Below, piece by piece: positions 22,937 through 34,056 of a stretch of 64,000 nt of DNA. Position numbers and translations under genes: made by a program. Source of the stretch: Amaurobius ferox (lineage: Eukaryota; Arthropoda; Arachnida; Araneae; Amaurobiidae). The notes beneath the pieces were generated by a model, which worked only from the letters and a program-made list of their open reading frames with translations, did no database searches and was not told the DNA's origin. The stretch spans positions 159,641,250 to 159,705,249 of the forward strand of contig OX578135.1 in assembly GCA_951213105.1 (NCBI GenBank). The letters run 5' to 3'. The stretch's first letter is position 1. Each line of letters opens with the position of its first letter.

Positions 22937-23482
22937 TATTTGAAATTACGTATACAATTTGCGGTTTTAATAAATCTTTTTATTTGACAATTTAACGTAG
23001 TTTGAAACGTCGTCAACTCTTCAAGATTCTAAAAAATACGATAACTGTTTATTTTAGTGTGACGTTGTTGGTCTTCGATTCGTCGTCAAAACTTACGTAT
23101 AAATCCAGCATTTCATTACCACATTAAGCATATTCAGCCTTTTATTTTAGTTTTTAACGATTTTTGTTGGTCATTTCATTTCACAAAAAAGGTTTGTTCG
23201 TTTTGTTTTTCGAATTGTACCCAAATCTAATCAGCACCAGGGTAACTAACCCGCAAGTAACGGACTTATACCCAATTTTATGACATTTTATCGAAAAGTT
23301 TTGAATTAGAGTGCATACATACATTTTACAGGCAGGGAAGCACACACACAGACAGACATCATTTTAAAAATAGTGGTTATATGTTCTCAAAATGTGTAGA
23401 TCCGTCGAAAACTCTTTCTGATTTTCCAATCTATTTCATTGCTTTCCTTATACATAGCCATGTATTGTAGGGAAAGTAAAAA
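22937..23482 (+). mobile_element. Family C element, copy 4, 3' part
   Basis: This is the continuation of duplication D unit 2 after the Tc1-like insertion. The family C core (CTAATCAGCACCAGGG, TTAGAGTGCATACATACATT), a short (CA)n tract and GTCGAAAACTC are present. It ends with the CATAGCCATGTATTGTAGGGAAAGT hairpin near 23482. The 5' terminus is lost in unit 2. Confidence 0.75.
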
Positions 23483-24018
23483 TCAGCCTACTAAATCTAT
23501 CATTAAAGCAAAATAGCTAAAACTGCACGTTTAACGACGACGTTAAGTATTAGTTTAAACGACAGATATAGCTGCATCAGCCAAACAAACCGTTGCCATT
23601 TTATCATTAGAGAAATATATCTCAGCAAGTGCTATTTTTATGGGTAACTACAAAAGCTACATATCTCCTGTCTTTAATGACACCGTCGAATGCATTAGTT
23701 GGATCGCTGGAATATGAATCCTCTAAAGGGTGTGTTAAGAAGAAAAACCTTTTGCAGTTGTTATTTAAATATCATTTTGGCTCTAATTAGTGCTTCAGTT
23801 TTGCGTCGTACGAGTTCCAGATTGTTGCCAATCTTTTGCAGCTGTATAAATTTAACGGTATAAATGCTGGAACATTTTAAGGATAGCTTTCATTTGATTT
23901 GCGAATTCACGATTTTCCGATAATAATAGAACTCTCCAAATAAAATTTAAATCGACAGTGCGGCCGATATTAAATGTTGTAGCGAACGTGAAATATTCCC
24001 TCACCGGAGCCTTATTTT
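23483..24018. other. Spacer, no feature seen
   Basis: No gene or repeat is supported. Confidence 0.4.
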
Positions 24019-24921
24019 TACTTTCCTTATATACAATAATGTATAAGGAAAGTATTGTGACGGGGTTGAAAATTCGAATTCGAGTTTTCGACGGGAGAGC
24101 ACGTTTCAAGCATCCCTGATGACGAAACAAACATTTTTGAAGTGACGTCTCTGTGTGTGTGTGTGTGTGTCAGTGAGTCTGTGGAGACGATAACTGACGA
24201 AGGAGTGGACAGATTTGAACGAAATTTGGTACAAAAATCACAATCTATAAACACTGGAAGCCTATTGTTTTTATACGCAATCGAATGTTCAGAACCCCCC
24301 CTAAATTTTCGAGTGAAATTTTGAAAAAATCGTCAAAAAATCAAAACCTCTAATAAAGTTACGCAAATAGACATTTCTTATGTAATTTTTCATTAGAAAA
24401 CGATTGACATAAATTTTAGAACGCTAATATGAACCATTTTCGAGATATTGCACATTTTTCAAATAAATTTATCAAAAAATCCCATAAATTAAAAATAAAT
24501 ATTAACTGTTGAGAAACATGTTCACTTTTTATATGTAATACCACGCAATCGATTTGGTGACATCACTCTCGTGGATCTAGCTCGTTCCATTCATGAGAAA
24601 AGATACTTTGAGCAATACTTTTGTATTTGAATGCCAATAGTCATTTATCTGCTATAAGAATAACTTATTTTTCCGTCCGTAAAGCTTGGCGAGATTTTGG
24701 CGACGAATTTGGCGAAATGTCGCCAGTTTGGCGACTTTTTGAAATATTGCCAAAGTAACAAAAATCTCGCCAAATGGATGAAAATGACGACTAATTGTCG
24801 AAAATTCAGTATCTTGGAAAGAATATAAGTATCTACTATAAGAAAAACCTATTTTTTTTTACTGTAAAAGTAGTAAATTCATTGCATTATATAAGGAAAG
24901 TCATGTGTTGCCCACATCAGA
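24019..24921 (-). mobile_element. Family A element, copy 6 (inverted), complete
   Basis: On the minus strand it runs from TCTGATGTGGGCAACACATG (24921) to the TACTTTCC hairpin end (24019). A (TG)9-type tract lies at 24152-24170 and the GGCGAG..CTCGCC block at about 24688-24772. Short frames crossing the CA tract appear on both strands and are not genes. Confidence 0.8.
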
Positions 24922-25662
24922 TTTTTTTTTAGAAACTGACGGAGAAAACACCCGTACGAGCTTTCGATGACGTGAACGTAGGGTTACCAGAATTCCAAAG
25001 TTCGAAGAAGGGTTTTCAGATTTGGCGATTTATCGCCTATTTGGCGGTTTTCCGAATATTCGAGAAGCACCACGAACATAACGATTATTCTATGTGATAT
25101 AAAAGATATCAGGAAGTTTCTATAACGAGTCTATAAAAGGATCCATCACTCAATTGGAGAGCAATTGACGAATTACACGAGATAATTGAATTATGGCTTT
25201 CGTCAATGTTTTGAGAATAGTAGCGACTGTTTGGTGAAATTATTTTCGTCAATGTTTGGGAATAATATTAGTTATTTTGTGAAATTAGTGGATCATTTAA
25301 GTACTGTTTGACTGTATATTGCTCCTGTTTATGTTGTACTTGTGAATTAATGCATTAGTTATCCAGAAATTTGGAATCATTCTTGTATCCTGAACGCACA
25401 CTCACGATTTGAGAGGATACGTCGTAACAATATTCCATTTTTGAGGTTTCTGTAACTAAATGGGTTGTTACTGAAACTGTCATAAAAACTGTCAAGACAG
25501 AATGCTACACCCCACACCATGGAGTTAGAGAGAAAGAGGTAAAACTCTTATGAAAACTTGACAGTGCTTTGATATCTACGTGTTACTAGTGTGATTAAAG
25601 TCTCATCTGTTCTTATTTGACACTACAAAGACGCAGTGTTTAGTATATGCATTTTTGATTAT
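24922..25662. other. Spacer, no feature seen
   Basis: Between two inverted family A copies. No gene, RNA or repeat was recognised. Confidence 0.4.
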
Positions 25663-26618
25663 TACTTTCCTTATATACATAATGTATAAGGAAAGTATTG
25701 TGACGGGGTCGAAAATTCGAATTCGAGTTTTCGACGGGAGAGCACGTTTCAAGCATCCCTGACCACGAATCAAACATTTTTGAAGTGATGTCTGTGTGTG
25801 TGTGAAAGTATGTATTTGTGTGTGTGAAAGTATGTGTGTGTGTGAGTGTCAGTGAGTCTGTGGAGACGATAACTGACGGACGAATGGACCGATTCGAACC
25901 AAATTCGGTACAAAAATCACAATCTGTAAACACTGGAAGCCTATTATTTTTATACGTAATCGAATGTTCAGAACCCCCCTAAATTTTCGAATAAAATGTT
26001 GAAAAAATCGTCAAAAAATCAAAACCACTAATAAAGTTACGCAAATAGATGTTTCTTATGTAATTTTTCATTAGAAAACGATTGACATAAATTTTAGAAC
26101 GCTAACATGAACCGTTCTCGAGATATTGCACATTTTTTAAAAAAATTATTAAAAAGTCATATAAAATGAAAAAAAATATATTTCCTATTGAGAAACATGT
26201 TTACTTTTCATATGTAATACCATGCGATAAATTGGGTGACATCATGCTCGTGGATCTAGTTCGTTCCATTCATGAAAAAAGATACTTTGAGTAATACTTT
26301 TGTATTTGAACGCCAATAGTCATTTATCTGCTGTAAGAACAACTTATTTCTTCGTCCATAACGCTTGGCGAGATTTTGGCGACAAATTTGGCGGAATGTC
26401 GCCAACTTGGCGACTTTTTGAAATGTTCCCAAATTAACAAAAATCTCGCTAAATGGATAAAAATGAAGCTAAATCAATGAAAATAACGACTAATTGTCGA
26501 AAATTCAATATCTTAGAAAGAGTATTAGTATCTACTATAAGAAAAACCTATTTTTTTACTGCAAAAGTAGTAAATTCATTACATTATATAAGGAAAGTCA
26601 TGTGTTGCCCACATCAGA
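25663..26618 (-). mobile_element. Family A element, copy 7 (inverted), complete
   Basis: It runs from the TACTTTCC hairpin end at 25663 to the TCTGATGTGGGCAACACATG end at 26618. The CA tract is interrupted by GAAAGTATG units as in copy 2, which suggests a shared subfamily. The palindromic block is at about 26368-26450. Confidence 0.8.
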
Positions 26619-26916
26619 TTTTTTTTAATGTTCCCTCATAAGGAGAAGAAGTAAAACAATTTTTTTCTTAGGGTAAGGAATATATAGAGACAGAAGAAAT
26701 TGCAAGGTAAAATGCATGTGAATACGTAGGGATATATTATTTATTGTTTAATTTATAATTTGCATTACACTGATAATTCTTTTCTGCTGAACTAGTGAGG
26801 CTCACGAGAAACAAAAAACACGCAAGAATGTTTCCTACTTTTGTTGAGTTTGGTTACCGAGTTGAGTCGTATATCTCAAATAAAAATTTATAAAATGATA
26901 AGAAATACAAGAACAT
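26619..26916. other. Spacer, no feature seen
   Basis: AT-rich with no supported content. Confidence 0.35.
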
Positions 26917-27206
26917 CATGGTCTCACTTTTAGTATCTGATGTCATACGCTACGTAAAGTGCCATTGTTACATCGCAGTTTTTCGCTGCGAAAGAAGTAT
27001 AGTCATTGCATTATGTAGGGAGCGGGCCGCCCACATGGACTCACTTTCAGTATTTGATGTCATACTCTCATAAAGCTCCATGGTTTCCTCGCAGTTTTTT
27101 GCTGTGAAAGAAGTATAGTCATTTGCATTATGTAGGAAACTGGCCACCTACATCATGGGCTCACTTTCAGTATTTGATATCATACGCTCGTAAAGCTCCA
27201 TGGTTC
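26917..27206 (+). repeat. Tandem repeat of ~118 bp, 2.4 units
   Basis: The units start CATGGTCTCAC (26917), CATGGACTCAC (27033) and CATGGGCTCAC (27154). Each carries TTTGATGTCATACKCTC and GCTGYGAAAGAAGTATAGTC followed by ATTGCATTATGTAGG. That last phrase resembles the family A phrase AGTAGTAAATTCATTGCATTA, so the unit may derive from an A-type terminus. Confidence 0.75.
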
Positions 27207-28516
27207 AAGAAATATATAAACATTTCATTGACACACGTTTGGAAACATTTTGTAGCAGCGTTACTCAGAGATAGATAGATAGACAGATAAATCAAGGTGT
27301 TTATATTATTAATGGTTTAAAAATATTATTTAATTCAATACAAACCTATTGCCATAGAAATGCATGCAACGTTGTGGACATTATCTTATCCCAGTGCCAC
27401 CTGAATGATTTTCTAAAAAGATTTTTGTTTTTCCTCAACGTGAAGTTTTAACTCTTTCCTTTTACCTCCATGCCACTCACCTTATGGGTGAAATTCTGTG
27501 GCAATAACGTAATAAGCATTTATTTTTAAGCGACTTGAAAAAAAAAAATAGAAAAATACACATAATTATAGAAACAATTGTGAGCTTTAAAATGATACAC
27601 TGATTTGATGAAATATACAAAATAAACAAACTAAAATTTAAATTCCGTCTAAAAGAAAGGAATATCGATAAATTCTCTAAAATAAAAGAAAATATCGATA
27701 AATCCTCTAAATAAAAGAAAATATCGATAAATTCTCGGAACCGACAATATATGTCAGAATATGTTAAATTCAACGCCGTTACAATTTAACGTCGAACCAC
27801 GATGTTTTTATCTTCAAATAGTACTATAGAGGGCGCCACCAGCAAAGTTGCCGATCCTCAAGATGGAGCGAGATCCAGATATTATTAGCGGAATCGCTAG
27901 AAATTTCACGGTGGAACGGGTTTGTTGGATTTAATTTTTGTTCTCATCGATAACGTGTAAGTCGAATTTGAAAGGCCCGATCATGGCCTTTCTGAGTTGT
28001 ACGTAAAATAAAAAAATATTTTTAATTGTAACAATTACTTTCAACAAGGTGCTAAAAATGGAGCTATCGATAAATTGGCCGCTCTTTTGGTATTGGTCCG
28101 AATTTAATTAAATATCCTAAAACAGATAATACGTGGTTAACATGCCGCAAAAGAGGTACATCACTAGGTTTAATTTGAGTTAGAGTGGATTCTTTACCAA
28201 CATTGAGCAACTATTTTAAATTAACCAAAACAAATGCTTGTTTCTGACTACGGCGATAGTTACTTACTATGAACACCATATGCTCAATCTATAAGCATAA
28301 TTAGAAGAATAGGATTGAAAAATGAAGAAATCAAGTAATTGCCAGGAACCATGTGCAAGTATCCAGATAGAGTGAAACGAGTTGAGTTGTGTCCGAGAAA
28401 AATGGAGTGGATGAGCGGACCACGGTGACTAGAGAGTAGACTGAGGGTAGACAGGACTTCTAATGAAGCTGAACCAGGGAGTAAGTGGTAAAAATAAACT
28501 GCCGTAATTAAAAAAA
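27207..28516. other. Unassigned region with a short satellite
   Basis: It contains a GATAGATAGATAGACAGATA tract near 27270 and three ~31-bp units built on AAAATATCGATAAATTCTC at 27650-27742. No host gene is seen. The 98-codon minus frame at 27477-27773 is produced by AT-rich sequence and the satellite. Confidence 0.45.
27650..27742 (+). repeat. ~31-bp tandem repeat, three units
   Basis: AAAGAAANATATCGATAAATYCTC is repeated three times with small changes. Confidence 0.75.
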
Positions 28517-29434
28517 TATGATATGGGCAACACATGTCTTTCCCTATATAACGCAATGAATGTAAAAAAAAATAGGTTTTTCTTAGAGTAGATACTTATA
28601 TTCTTTCCGAGATATTGAATTTTCGACAATGAGTCGTCATTTTCATTGATTTAGCGTCATTCCTATCCATTTGGCGAGATTTTCGTTAATTTGGGCAACA
28701 TTTCAAAAAGTCGCCAAGTTGGCGATATTCCGCCAAATTCGTCGCCAAAATCTCGTCAAGCGTTATGGATGGAGAAATAATTATTCTTATAGCAGATAAA
28801 TGACTATTGGAGTTTAAATATAAAAATATTACTCAAAGTATCTTTTCTCATGAACGGAACGAGCTAGATCCACGAGAATGATGTCACCCAATTGATCGCA
28901 TGATATTACATAAGAAAAGTGAACAGGTTTCTCAACAGTTAATATTTTTTTTTAATTTATGGGATTTTTTGATAAATTTATTTGAAAAATGTGCAATATC
29001 TCTATAACGGTTCATGCTAGCGTTCTAAGTTTATGTCAATCGTTTTCTAACGAAAAATTATATAAGAAATGTCTATTTGTGTAACTTTATTAAAGGTTTT
29101 GATTTTTTGGTGATTTTTTCAAAATTTCACTCGAAAATTTAGGGGAGTTCTGAACATTCGATTACGTTTAAAAAAATAGGCTTCCAGTATTCACGGATTG
29201 TGATTTTTGTACTAAATTTCATTCGAATCGCTCCATTCGTTCGTGAGATATCGTCTGCACAGAATCACTGACACACACACTTTCACACACACACACATAC
29301 ACAAAGACATCACCTCAAAAATGTTTGATTCGTGATCAGAGATGCTTGAAACGTGCTCTTTCGTCGAAAACACGAATTCGAATTTTCGACCCCGTCACAA
29401 TACTTTCCTTATACATTATGTATATAAGGAAAAT
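28517..29434 (+). mobile_element. Family A element, copy 8, complete but mutated at the start
   Basis: The start reads TATGATATGGGCAACACATG rather than TCTGATGTGGGC, and ~15 bp near 28560 are deleted relative to other copies. The terminal hairpin ends TATATAAGGAAAATAA. The (CA)n tract near 29270-29305 is interrupted by CTTTCACAC and ATACACA. Confidence 0.8.
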
Positions 29435-29920
29435 AAAAAGGTAAATAGAATGAACAGGATTCAAATACAGAAAGGTCAAAATAAAAATTCCGAGGCATAG
29501 GAAAGTTGAATAATAGATATGTTAAGAACATCAAAATTAGGGCGGCAAATTATTGCTTCAGGTTGGCTAAAGTTACAAACTTTTAAAATTGCATGTCTTT
29601 CGTTAAAAATTTTTTAATGCATTAATAAAATAGTGCATCACATTTATCACTACCAATAACAATGAACAAAATTTTATTTTATATATTAATTTACTAAAAA
29701 AAATTAGTGGTACTAAATTTTCTTTTGTTGAAACGTATTTCTCAGAATCTACTATAAATAGAGCTTAGAAGAGGACACCTGTATGGATTTAATATAATAT
29801 TTTGTAGAAAGTTGCAGGATTCACCAAGGATTTCCACTTACAGTTCTTTTTTCATTTCCAAATTAAGATCTTTAACTTTTCTTGAAACATTTATTTCTCA
29901 AAATTAGCTATATACAAGGT
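29435..29920. other. Spacer, no feature seen
   Basis: No gene or repeat was recognised before the mariner-like remnant. Confidence 0.4.
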
Positions 29921-30107
29921 GATTCAAAAAAGATGGGTCAAACTTAACGAGATGGTAGTATACACCAAACCAAGCATTTTTCGTCATAGTTTATCGGGTT
30001 GGAAATGAAACGTAAAGGTGCCAGCAGTCGTTTAATGGTGAAACCGATTTGGTGAAGAGGAAACACAAGAGTGACTTAGTTATAAAATGACATTTAATAA
30101 ACAATAA

Positions 30108-30195
30108 TTACAGTAATGGCTCAAAAGTGCGACCGCCAACCTGAATGCATATCTCAAAGGGGCGATAGAGGGATTGGCGAACGCTCTCTAACAGA
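30108..30195 (-). pseudogene. C-terminal remnant of a mariner-like transposase
   Basis: Minus-strand translation gives SVRQSLYRPFEICIQVGG followed by RTFEPLL and a stop at 30108-30110. This is the C-terminal tail wording I associate with mariner-type transposases found in many arthropod genomes. Only about 28 codons survive. It sits ~190 bp inside the left inverted repeat, where a transposase 3' end is expected. Confidence 0.6.
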
Positions 30196-30221
30196 AGAGG
30201 CATGTACACTATGTTAAAAAA

Positions 30222-31227
30222 TCTGATGTGGGCAGCACATGACTTTCCTTATATAACCCAATGAATTTACTACTTTTATAGTAAAAAAAAAAAAAGGTTA
30301 TTCTTATAGTAGATACGTATATTCTTTCCAAGATATTGAATTTTTGACAATGAGTAGTCATTTTCATTGATTTAGCGTCCTTTTTATTCATTTGGCGAGA
30401 TGTTCATTAATTTGGCAACATTTTAAAAAGTCGCCAAGTTGGTGATATTCCGCCATATTCGTCGCCAAACTCTCGTCCAAGTGTATAATGGACGGAGAAA
30501 TAAGTTATTATAGCAAATAAATGACTATTGGCGTTCAACTACGAAAGTATTGCTGAAAGTATCTTTTCTCATGAATGGAACGAGCTAGATCCACGAGAAT
30601 GATGTCACCCAATATATCGTATGATATTACATATGAAAAGTGAACATGTTTCTCAAGAGTTAATATATATTTTTTAATTTATGAGATTTTTTGATTAATT
30701 TATTTGAAAAATGTGCAATATCTCGAGAACGGATCGTACTAGCGTTCTGAAGTTTGTGTCAATCGTTTTCTAAGGAAAAGTTGCATAAGAAATGTCTATT
30801 GCGTAACCTTACGAAAGGTTTCGATTTCTTTATGATTTTTTTCAAAATTTCACTCGAAAATTTAGGGGGATTCTGAACATTCGATTGCGTTTAAAAACAA
30901 GAGGCTTTCAGTATTCGTGAATTGTGATTTTTGTACCAAATTTCATTCGAATCGCTCCATTCGTTCGTGAGATATCGTCTCCACAGACTCACACACACAG
31001 ACATCACTTCAAAAATGTTCGATTCGTGATCAGGGATGCTTGAAACGTGCTTGCCCGTCGAAAACTCGAATTCGAATTTTCGACACCGTCACAATACTTT
31101 CCTTATACATTATGTATATAAGGAAAGTAATACATTATGTATATAAGGAAAGTAATACATTATGTATATAAGGAAAGTAATACATTGTATATAAGGAAAG
31201 TAATACATTATGTATATAAGGAAAGTA
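30222..31227 (+). mobile_element. Family A element, copy 9, with amplified terminal hairpin
   Basis: It starts TCTGATGTGGGCAGCACATG and is complete to the terminal hairpin. The right arm of that hairpin, with its spacer, is then repeated in tandem (31106-31228) before the host sequence resumes. The (CA)n tract is short (30990-31001). Confidence 0.85.
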
Positions 31228-31228
31228 A
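31106..31228 (+). repeat. Five tandem copies of the family A 3' terminus
   Basis: The 25-bp unit TACATTATGTATATAAGGAA plus AGTAA starts at 31106, 31131, 31156, 31181 (23 bp, lacking TA) and 31204. The units are otherwise identical. Every other family A copy in the window has one. Confidence 0.95.
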
Positions 31229-31292
31229 AAATGCTTGGTTTGGCGTGTACTACCACCTCGTAATGTTTGGCCCATCCTTTTTCAATTACCCT

Positions 31293-31395
31293 GTATAAGG
31301 TGATTCAAAATGATCCTGTGTAGGGTGATTCAGATGATCCTGTATATGATGATTCCTGTATAGGGTGATACCCTGTATAAGGTGATGGTAACTGA
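31293..31395 (+). repeat. Degenerate tandem copies of an element terminus
   Basis: The motif CCTGTATAAGGTGATTCAAA recurs about five times in degenerate form (CCTGTGTAGGGTGATTCA, CCTGTATATGATGATTCC and so on). It begins at the outer end of the mariner-like remnant, whose terminus (TATACAAGGTGATTC, 29918 on) it resembles. Confidence 0.7.
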
Positions 31396-32000
31396 TACTA
31401 ATTTAGTGTTGAAAATGCCATTAAAGAAGTTGAAACAGATAGATAACCATCGGTGAAGAAAAGTTTGAAAAAATAAAATTGAGTAGTTTTTAAAACACTG
31501 ATTCATTTTGACTGGTTGAATTGTTAAACATTATTCCTATGAGACTCTTCCGTGTAACTGGAAATTAGACACGAACTAAGTCCACGTGACCAGTGTTTAC
31601 TTCTTGAACCTCCAAGAAAGTAACTTTCCATCTGTTCAATTACGTTTAACAAAATAATGTCTTTGTTGTGATAACAAAAACCTAGAAACAAAATATCACT
31701 TTAAACATTTATTTCCGAAGCAATCTGCTTGGTGAAGATGTCGACGAGTTCACTCTCTTCTCGTGTGCGTTACCATGCCAACGCAAAACTCCTCTGTGTC
31801 CCATTTGGTCGCTAACCTACGCACGTCTTGACGTGCTGTTGCCAGATCGATGGATATCATTATAAACGCGTAAAAACATTTCCAATTTCAATGAATTTCA
31901 AAAGCTGTCCCTGAAAGCTATTATCGGTCTCCATTCATCATATTATTATTTTTTTTTATGACGTTCCCGCGGTTAGTTTGAACCCATTTCCATCTTTTTT
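31396..32000. other. Spacer containing family G repeat, copy 1
   Basis: About 31685-31960 matches 47935-48260 in the same orientation. Shared phrases include CAACGCAAAACTCCTC, CCTACGCACGT, GATCGATGG and ATCATTA. A more diverged relative lies in each unit of the 2.69-kb array (about 34840-35060 in unit 1). No gene was recognised. Confidence 0.55.
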
Positions 32001-32964
32001 TGACTTTCCTTATATACATAATGTATAAGGAAAGTATTGTGACGGGGTCGAAAATTCGAATTCGATTTTTCGACGGGAGAGCACGTTTCAAGCATCCCTG
32101 ATCACGAATCGAACATTTTTGAGGTGATGTCTGTGTGTGTGTGTGAAATTATGTGTGTGTGCGTGAAAGTATGTGTGTGTGTGTGAGTCTGTGTGTGTGT
32201 GTCAGTGAGACTGTGGAGACGATAACTGACGAACGAATGGACCGGTTCGAATGAAGTTTGGTACAAAAATCACAATCCTTAAACACTGGAAGCCTATTGT
32301 TTTTATACGCAATCGAATGTTCAGAACCCCTCTAAATTTTTGAGTGAAATTTTGAAAAAATCAGCAAAATATCTAAACCGCTAATAAATTTACGCAAGTA
32401 GACATATCTTATGTAATTTTTCATTAGAAATCGATTGACATAAATTTTAGAACGCTAACATAAACCGTTCTCGAGATATTGCGCATTTTTAAAAAAAATT
32501 ATCAAAAAGTTATATAAAATAAAAAAAAATATTTCCTATTGAGAAACATGTTCACTTTTCATATGTAATACCATGCGATAAATTGGGTGACATCATTCTC
32601 GTGGATCTAGCTCGTTCCATTCATGAAAAAAGATACTTTGAGTAATACTTTTGTATTTGAACACCAATAGTCATTTATCTGCTGTAAGAATAACTTATTT
32701 CTCCATAACGCTTGGCGAGATTTTGGCGACGAATTTGGCGGAATGTCGCCAACTTGGCGACATTTTTGATTGTTGCCAAATTAACAAAAATCTCGCCAAA
32801 TTGATAAAAATGACGCTAAATCAATGAAAATGAGCACTAATTAAAGAAAATTCAATATCTTGGAAAGAATATGAGTATCTACTATAAGAATAACATTTTT
32901 TTAACTGTGAATGTAGTAAATTCAATGCATTATATAAGGAAAGTCATGTGTTGTCCACATCAGA
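32001..32964 (-). mobile_element. Family A element, copy 10 (inverted), cut by the start of the tandem array
   Basis: It is complete from the ACTTTCC hairpin end (near 32002) to TCTGATGTGGACAACACATG at 32964. The CA tract is long and interrupted. The first unit of the 2.69-kb array begins inside it at 32596, so its last 369 bp recur in every unit. The nested palindrome at 32714-32797 is especially well preserved. Confidence 0.85.
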
Positions 32965-33289
32965 TTTTTTAATATGTTAAAGTGGAAAAAATAAATACAT
33001 TTTTCGATAAACTGCTGGCTAGATTTTTTTACCATTTTGTCCGGCAGAAAACCGAAGTTCCACGCATCATACAGTTTGGAATGTGTGTTGAATAAATACA
33101 AAACGTGACATCGGGCGCATAATGAATAATCATATCACAACGTAAAATGCTTCGTTACACTAAGTGGCGATACGATATTAGGTTCTGTATAGTTTTTAGT
33201 CAGTTCAATAGCGCGACATGTTTAAAGCGTTCAACTTTAGGCTTGTTTGCACTAAAAAAGAAAATCCATGTGTTTCCGAAGCGATGTAT

Positions 33290-33750
33290 TTATTTTAAAT
33301 ATGTGCAATATCTCGAGAACGGTTTATATTAGTAATCTAAAGTGAATGTCATTTGTTTTCTAATGAATATTTACGTATGATATGTTTACTTATTTAACAT
33401 TATTGAAGGTTCTGAAATCTTTAATAATTTTCTTTTAAATTCATTCATTCGTAATTTTCTGTTATTCGAAAATTTAGGGGGTTGGGGAGGTCTTCCTAAC
33501 TTTTGATCGAGTTAAAAATTAATAAGATTCTAGTATTGAATGATTGTAAAAATCGTACTGATGTTTTTTCAACGCTCTATTCGTTCGTGAGATGTTCTAT
33601 CTTAAAATCGAGACACACACATCATCTTAAGAACGTTCGATTAAAGTTCAGAGATCATGCTTGAAACTTGTTTTTGGTCCAAACGTCAAACAAATTCGAA
33701 TTTTCGACTCTGACTCACATCTTTCATCATACTATTATCTCATAAGTCTT
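33290..33750 (+). repeat. Diverged family A-like core (repeated in all array units)
   Basis: ATGTGCAATATCTCGAGAAC, TCGAAAATTTAGGGGGTT, ATTCGTTCGTGAGATGTTC and CAAATTCGAATTTTCGACTC appear in family A order but with low similarity. Neither A terminus is recognisable. It is an old relative or separate subfamily, repeated at about +2685, +5378 and +8072. Confidence 0.65.
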
Positions 33751-33894
33751 TAACTGCAGTATTAATAGTTTGATATTTCACCAATCCCGCTTCCATTTTT
33801 TTGCAAACAATGTATTTCAATTAACATGAGCGATTCAAACAGCGATGTTTTCCTTTCGACTGATTTAATCTCAAACATCTAACAGAACGATTAT

Positions 33895-34020
33895 TACTTT
33901 CCTTATATACATAATGTATAAGAAAAGAATTGTGACGGGGTCGAAAATTCGAATTCGAGTTTTCGACGGGAGAGCATGTTTCAAGCTTCCCTGATCACGA
34001 ATCAAACATTTTTGAAGTGA

Positions 34021-34056
<36 letters not shown>

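Larger units (their letters stand above)
16671..23482 (+). repeat. Tandem duplication D, unit 2, interrupted by three insertions
   Basis: Duplication sequence occurs at 16671-16740, 17661-17679, 17740-18389 and 22937-23482. It is interrupted by a family A element (16741-17660), a 60-bp stem-loop insertion (17680-17739) and a Tc1-like element (18390-22936). Removing these restores near-collinearity with unit 1, apart from two deletions. This dates all three insertions after the duplication. Confidence 0.85.
29921..31298 (-). mobile_element. Internally deleted mariner/Tc1-type element with ~70-bp inverted ends, hosting a family A copy
   Basis: The left end (29921-29980: AAGGTGATTCAAAAAAGATG then GGTCAAAC and CACCAAACCAAGCATTTTT) is mirrored at 31228-31298 (AAAAATGCTTGGTTTGGCG through CCATCCTTTTTCAATTACCC). 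The left side retains the C-terminus of a transposase on the minus strand. The rest of the coding region is gone. A family A element sits at 30222-31227, right beside the right-hand inverted repeat. Confidence 0.8.
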
